From Zoogloeaceae bacterium (GTDB lineage: Bacteria; Pseudomonadota; Gammaproteobacteria; Burkholderiales; Rhodocyclaceae), in the NCBI GenBank assembly GCA_031281985.1, contig JAITEO010000124.1:1-7820 (forward strand): DNA of 7,820 nucleotides, in the 5' to 3' direction. The position numbers and the translations under genes are program-made. Position 1 is the first letter of the stretch. Each line of letters begins with the position of its first letter. Below, piece by piece: positions 6,315-7,820 of the stretch. The notes beneath the pieces were generated by a model. That model made no database searches. It worked only from the letters and a program-made list of their open reading frames with translations, and was not told the origin of the DNA.

Positions 6315-7601
6315 ATGAAATTTCCCTGTTCCCTGGAGAGGTTCGTCCGTTCGTTGCTGGGCGGGTTGTTGTGTTGGAGCTTCGCCGCCGAGGCGCAGTT
6401 GGCGATTGAGATTACCGGCGCGGGCATGAACCAGATTCCCGTGGCGATTGCGAATTTCGGCGGCGACGCGAAGGACGGCCAATCGCTGACCGCCGTGGTG
6501 AGGAGCGATCTGGAGCGCAGCGGTCTGTTTCGTCTGGTGGATGCGAGCGGCGAAGCCATAAACGAGACTTCCGCCGTGGATTACGGCCTCTGGAAAATCC
6601 GCGGCGCGGACGCGCTGGCGGCGGGCAGTTTGCGGCGCAATGCCGATGGCCGGCTGGAAGCGCGCTTTCGCCTGTATGACGTCAACCGCCAGGAGAACCT
6701 GGGCGGCGCGGCCTATCTTGCGGCAACGGCGCAACTGCGCGCCGCCGGACATCGCGTTGCCGATTACATCTACGAAAAATTGACGGGCGAAAAAGGGGTG
6801 TTTTCCACGCGCATCGCCTATGTGCACAAGACGGGCGGCCGCTATGAACTGCGCATTGCCGATTCCGATGGGCAGAACGCCCAGACGGCGCTGGTTTCGC
6901 GCGAACCCATCATTTCCCCGGCCTGGTCGCCGGATGGCGCGCGCATCGCCTATGTTTCCTTCGAGAACAAGAAACCCATCATCTTCGTGCATTCGCTGAG
7001 CACGGGCGCGCGGCAGGTCGTCGCCAATTTCAAGGGGTCCAACTCCGCGCCCGCCTGGTCGCCGGATGGACAGCGGCTGGCCATCGTGCTCACCCGCGAC
7101 GGCAATTCGCAGATTTATCTCATCGGCGCAAACGGCGGCGCGCCCACGCGCCTGACCACCTCGGCGGGCATCGACACCGAACCGCAGTTTTCCGCCGATG
7201 GCGCGCAGATCTACTTTACCTCCGATCGCGGCGGAAGTCCGCAGATCTACCGGGTGGCGGCTTCGGGCGGCGCTGCCGAACGCGTCACCTTCGAGGGCAG
7301 CTACAACGTCTCGCCGCACCCTTCGCCAGACGGCAAGAACATGGCCTTCATCACCCGGCGGGACGGGCGCTTCCAACTGGCGGTCATGGATTTGCAAAGC
7401 CGCCAGGTGCAGGTGCTCTCGGATTTCGGACGCGACGAATCCCCCAGCTTCGCGCCCAATGGCCGCATGATCGTGCTGGCGACGGAAGCCAACGGACGCG
7501 GCGTGCTGTCGGCGGTATCCACGGACGGCAGCATCCGGCAACGCCTCTCCGTCCCGGTGGGCGATGTGCGCGAACCCGCCTGGGGGCCGTTTTTACGGTA
7601 G
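6315..7601 (+). CDS. tolB: Tol-Pal system beta-propeller protein TolB
   Basis: TolB is the periplasmic partner of Pal and TolA in the system that couples outer-membrane constriction to cell division. The 428-residue product matches the family length (about 430). A Sec signal peptide covers residues 1-27, with a basic start, a hydrophobic core (13-24) and probable cleavage after AEA, leaving Gln28. The N-terminal domain covers about 28-165. The C-terminal six-bladed propeller shows repeated SPDG-type turns near residues 203, 246, 290, 336 and 379, about 44 residues apart; examples are AWSPDGARIAYVS and AWSPDGQRLAIVL. Start choice: the ATG at 6315 gives a standard signal peptide. GTG codons at 6306 and 6309 are in frame, and no strong Shine-Dalgarno decides between them. 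No tolA lies upstream, and no pal lies in the ~220 bases downstream. Confidence 0.97.
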   Translation: MKFPCSLERFVRSLLGGLLCWSFAAEAQLAIEITGAGMNQIPVAIANFGGDAKDGQSLTAVVRSDLERSGLFRLVDASGEAINETSAVDYGLWKIRGADALAAGSLRRNADGRLEARFRLYDVNRQENLGGAAYLAATAQLRAAGHRVADYIYEKLTGEKGVFSTRIAYVHKTGGRYELRIADSDGQNAQTALVSREPIISPAWSPDGARIAYVSFENKKPIIFVHSLSTGARQVVANFKGSNSAPAWSPDGQRLAIVLTRDGNSQIYLIGANGGAPTRLTTSAGIDTEPQFSADGAQIYFTSDRGGSPQIYRVAASGGAAERVTFEGSYNVSPHPSPDGKNMAFITRRDGRFQLAVMDLQSRQVQVLSDFGRDESPSFAPNGRMIVLATEANGRGVLSAVSTDGSIRQRLSVPVGDVREPAWGPFLR

Positions 7602-7602
7602 G

Positions 7603-7627
7603 CGGCAAAAAGTGGTACTTTTTGCCG
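7603..7627. terminator. Perfect palindrome just after tolB
   Basis: CGGCAAAAAGT (7603-7613) pairs perfectly with ACTTTTTGCCG (7617-7627) around a three-base loop. It begins one base after the tolB stop. The stem is 11 bp but A/T-rich next to the loop, and no U-run follows. It may be a processing or stabilising hairpin, or a first weak terminator in tandem with the next one. Confidence 0.5.
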
Positions 7628-7638
7628 GTTCAGTTTGC

Positions 7639-7669
7639 AAAAAAGGGCAAGCGGAGCTTGCCCTTTTTT
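7639..7669. terminator. Strong bidirectional intrinsic terminator after tolB
   Basis: AAAAAAGGGCAAGC (7639-7652) and GCTTGCCCTTTTTT (7656-7669) form a perfect 14-bp stem with a GGA loop. The GC core followed by six T residues is a textbook Rho-independent terminator. The six A residues on the left make it work in the other direction as well. It ends tolB transcription 38 bases after the stop codon. Confidence 0.93.
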
Positions 7670-7820
7670 GGGGGAAAGGCGAGGAAAACCCGCTACCGCC
7701 TATCCACCCTCGTAGGGGCGCCCAGGGTTCGCCCCCAAAACCTACCCCCCCGTGGCGGGCCGCGGGGGCCCCCCGGGGGCCCCCACCACCACCCCCCCGG
7801 CCCCGCGGGGGTTTGCCTTG
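7670..7820. other. Gene-free right edge, decaying into G/C homopolymers
   Basis: No coding region is supported. GTAGG (7712-7716) and CCTAC (7741-7745), with inner GGGGCG (7715-7720) and CGCCCC (7730-7735), form an imperfect inverted repeat that looks like the remains of an intergenic repeat. From about 7745 the sequence is almost all runs of C and G, including self-complementary GGGGGCCCCC blocks at about 7764-7785. This differs sharply from the rest of the window and is more likely low-quality or fold-back sequence at a contig end than biology. Confidence 0.55.

Noticed and set aside
6315..6400. TolB as a lipoprotein via Cys20
   Set aside because: The residues before Cys20 are GLL, with Leu at -1, which does not fit a lipobox; AEA at 25-27 is a better signal peptidase I site.
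6093..7541. A 482-residue minus-strand open frame over tolB
   Set aside because: It is a high-GC shadow of a clearly real TolB, and its C-terminal part is translated repeat B.

Overview
The window is GC-rich bacterial chromosome carrying seven full-length housekeeping genes. The best guess is a betaproteobacterium. Two things support this: a transporter-less EIIA(Man)-HPr-EI phosphotransferase cluster, and the ffh / ypjD-type / corB-type gene order also known from gammaproteobacteria. The species cannot be named from sequence reading alone.

Layout. Bases 1-105 hold no gene, only small hairpins. ffh (SRP54 GTPase) runs leftward from 1452 to 106. It diverges, across a 24-bp gap, from a rightward pair: a CcsA/YpjD-like membrane protein (1477-2322) and a CorB-like DUF21/CBS protein (about 2330-3616). 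A 100-bp inverted repeat (about 3591-3690) follows. Next is a tightly overlapping operon of three cytoplasmic PTS proteins: EIIA of the mannose family (3730-4122), HPr (4122-4391) and enzyme I (4388-6118). A second, related repeat (about 6117-6276) precedes tolB (6315-7601), which ends at two palindromes, the second a strong intrinsic terminator. The last ~150 bases are gene-free and decay into G/C homopolymers that look like a poor contig edge.

How the genes work. Ffh targets membrane proteins co-translationally. The YpjD-like and CorB-like proteins are inner-membrane proteins. The PTS proteins form a phosphorelay (PEP to EI to HPr to EIIA) with no EIIB or EIIC in the window, which suggests regulation rather than sugar uptake. 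TolB is the periplasmic beta-propeller of the Tol-Pal envelope system, here without tolA or pal beside it.

No new multi-gene system was found. The most interesting signal is the pair of homologous, oppositely oriented intergenic repeats. Each fills the space between an upstream stop codon and a downstream TAGAAT promoter element, and one of them supplies the stop codon and last residues of the CorB-like protein.
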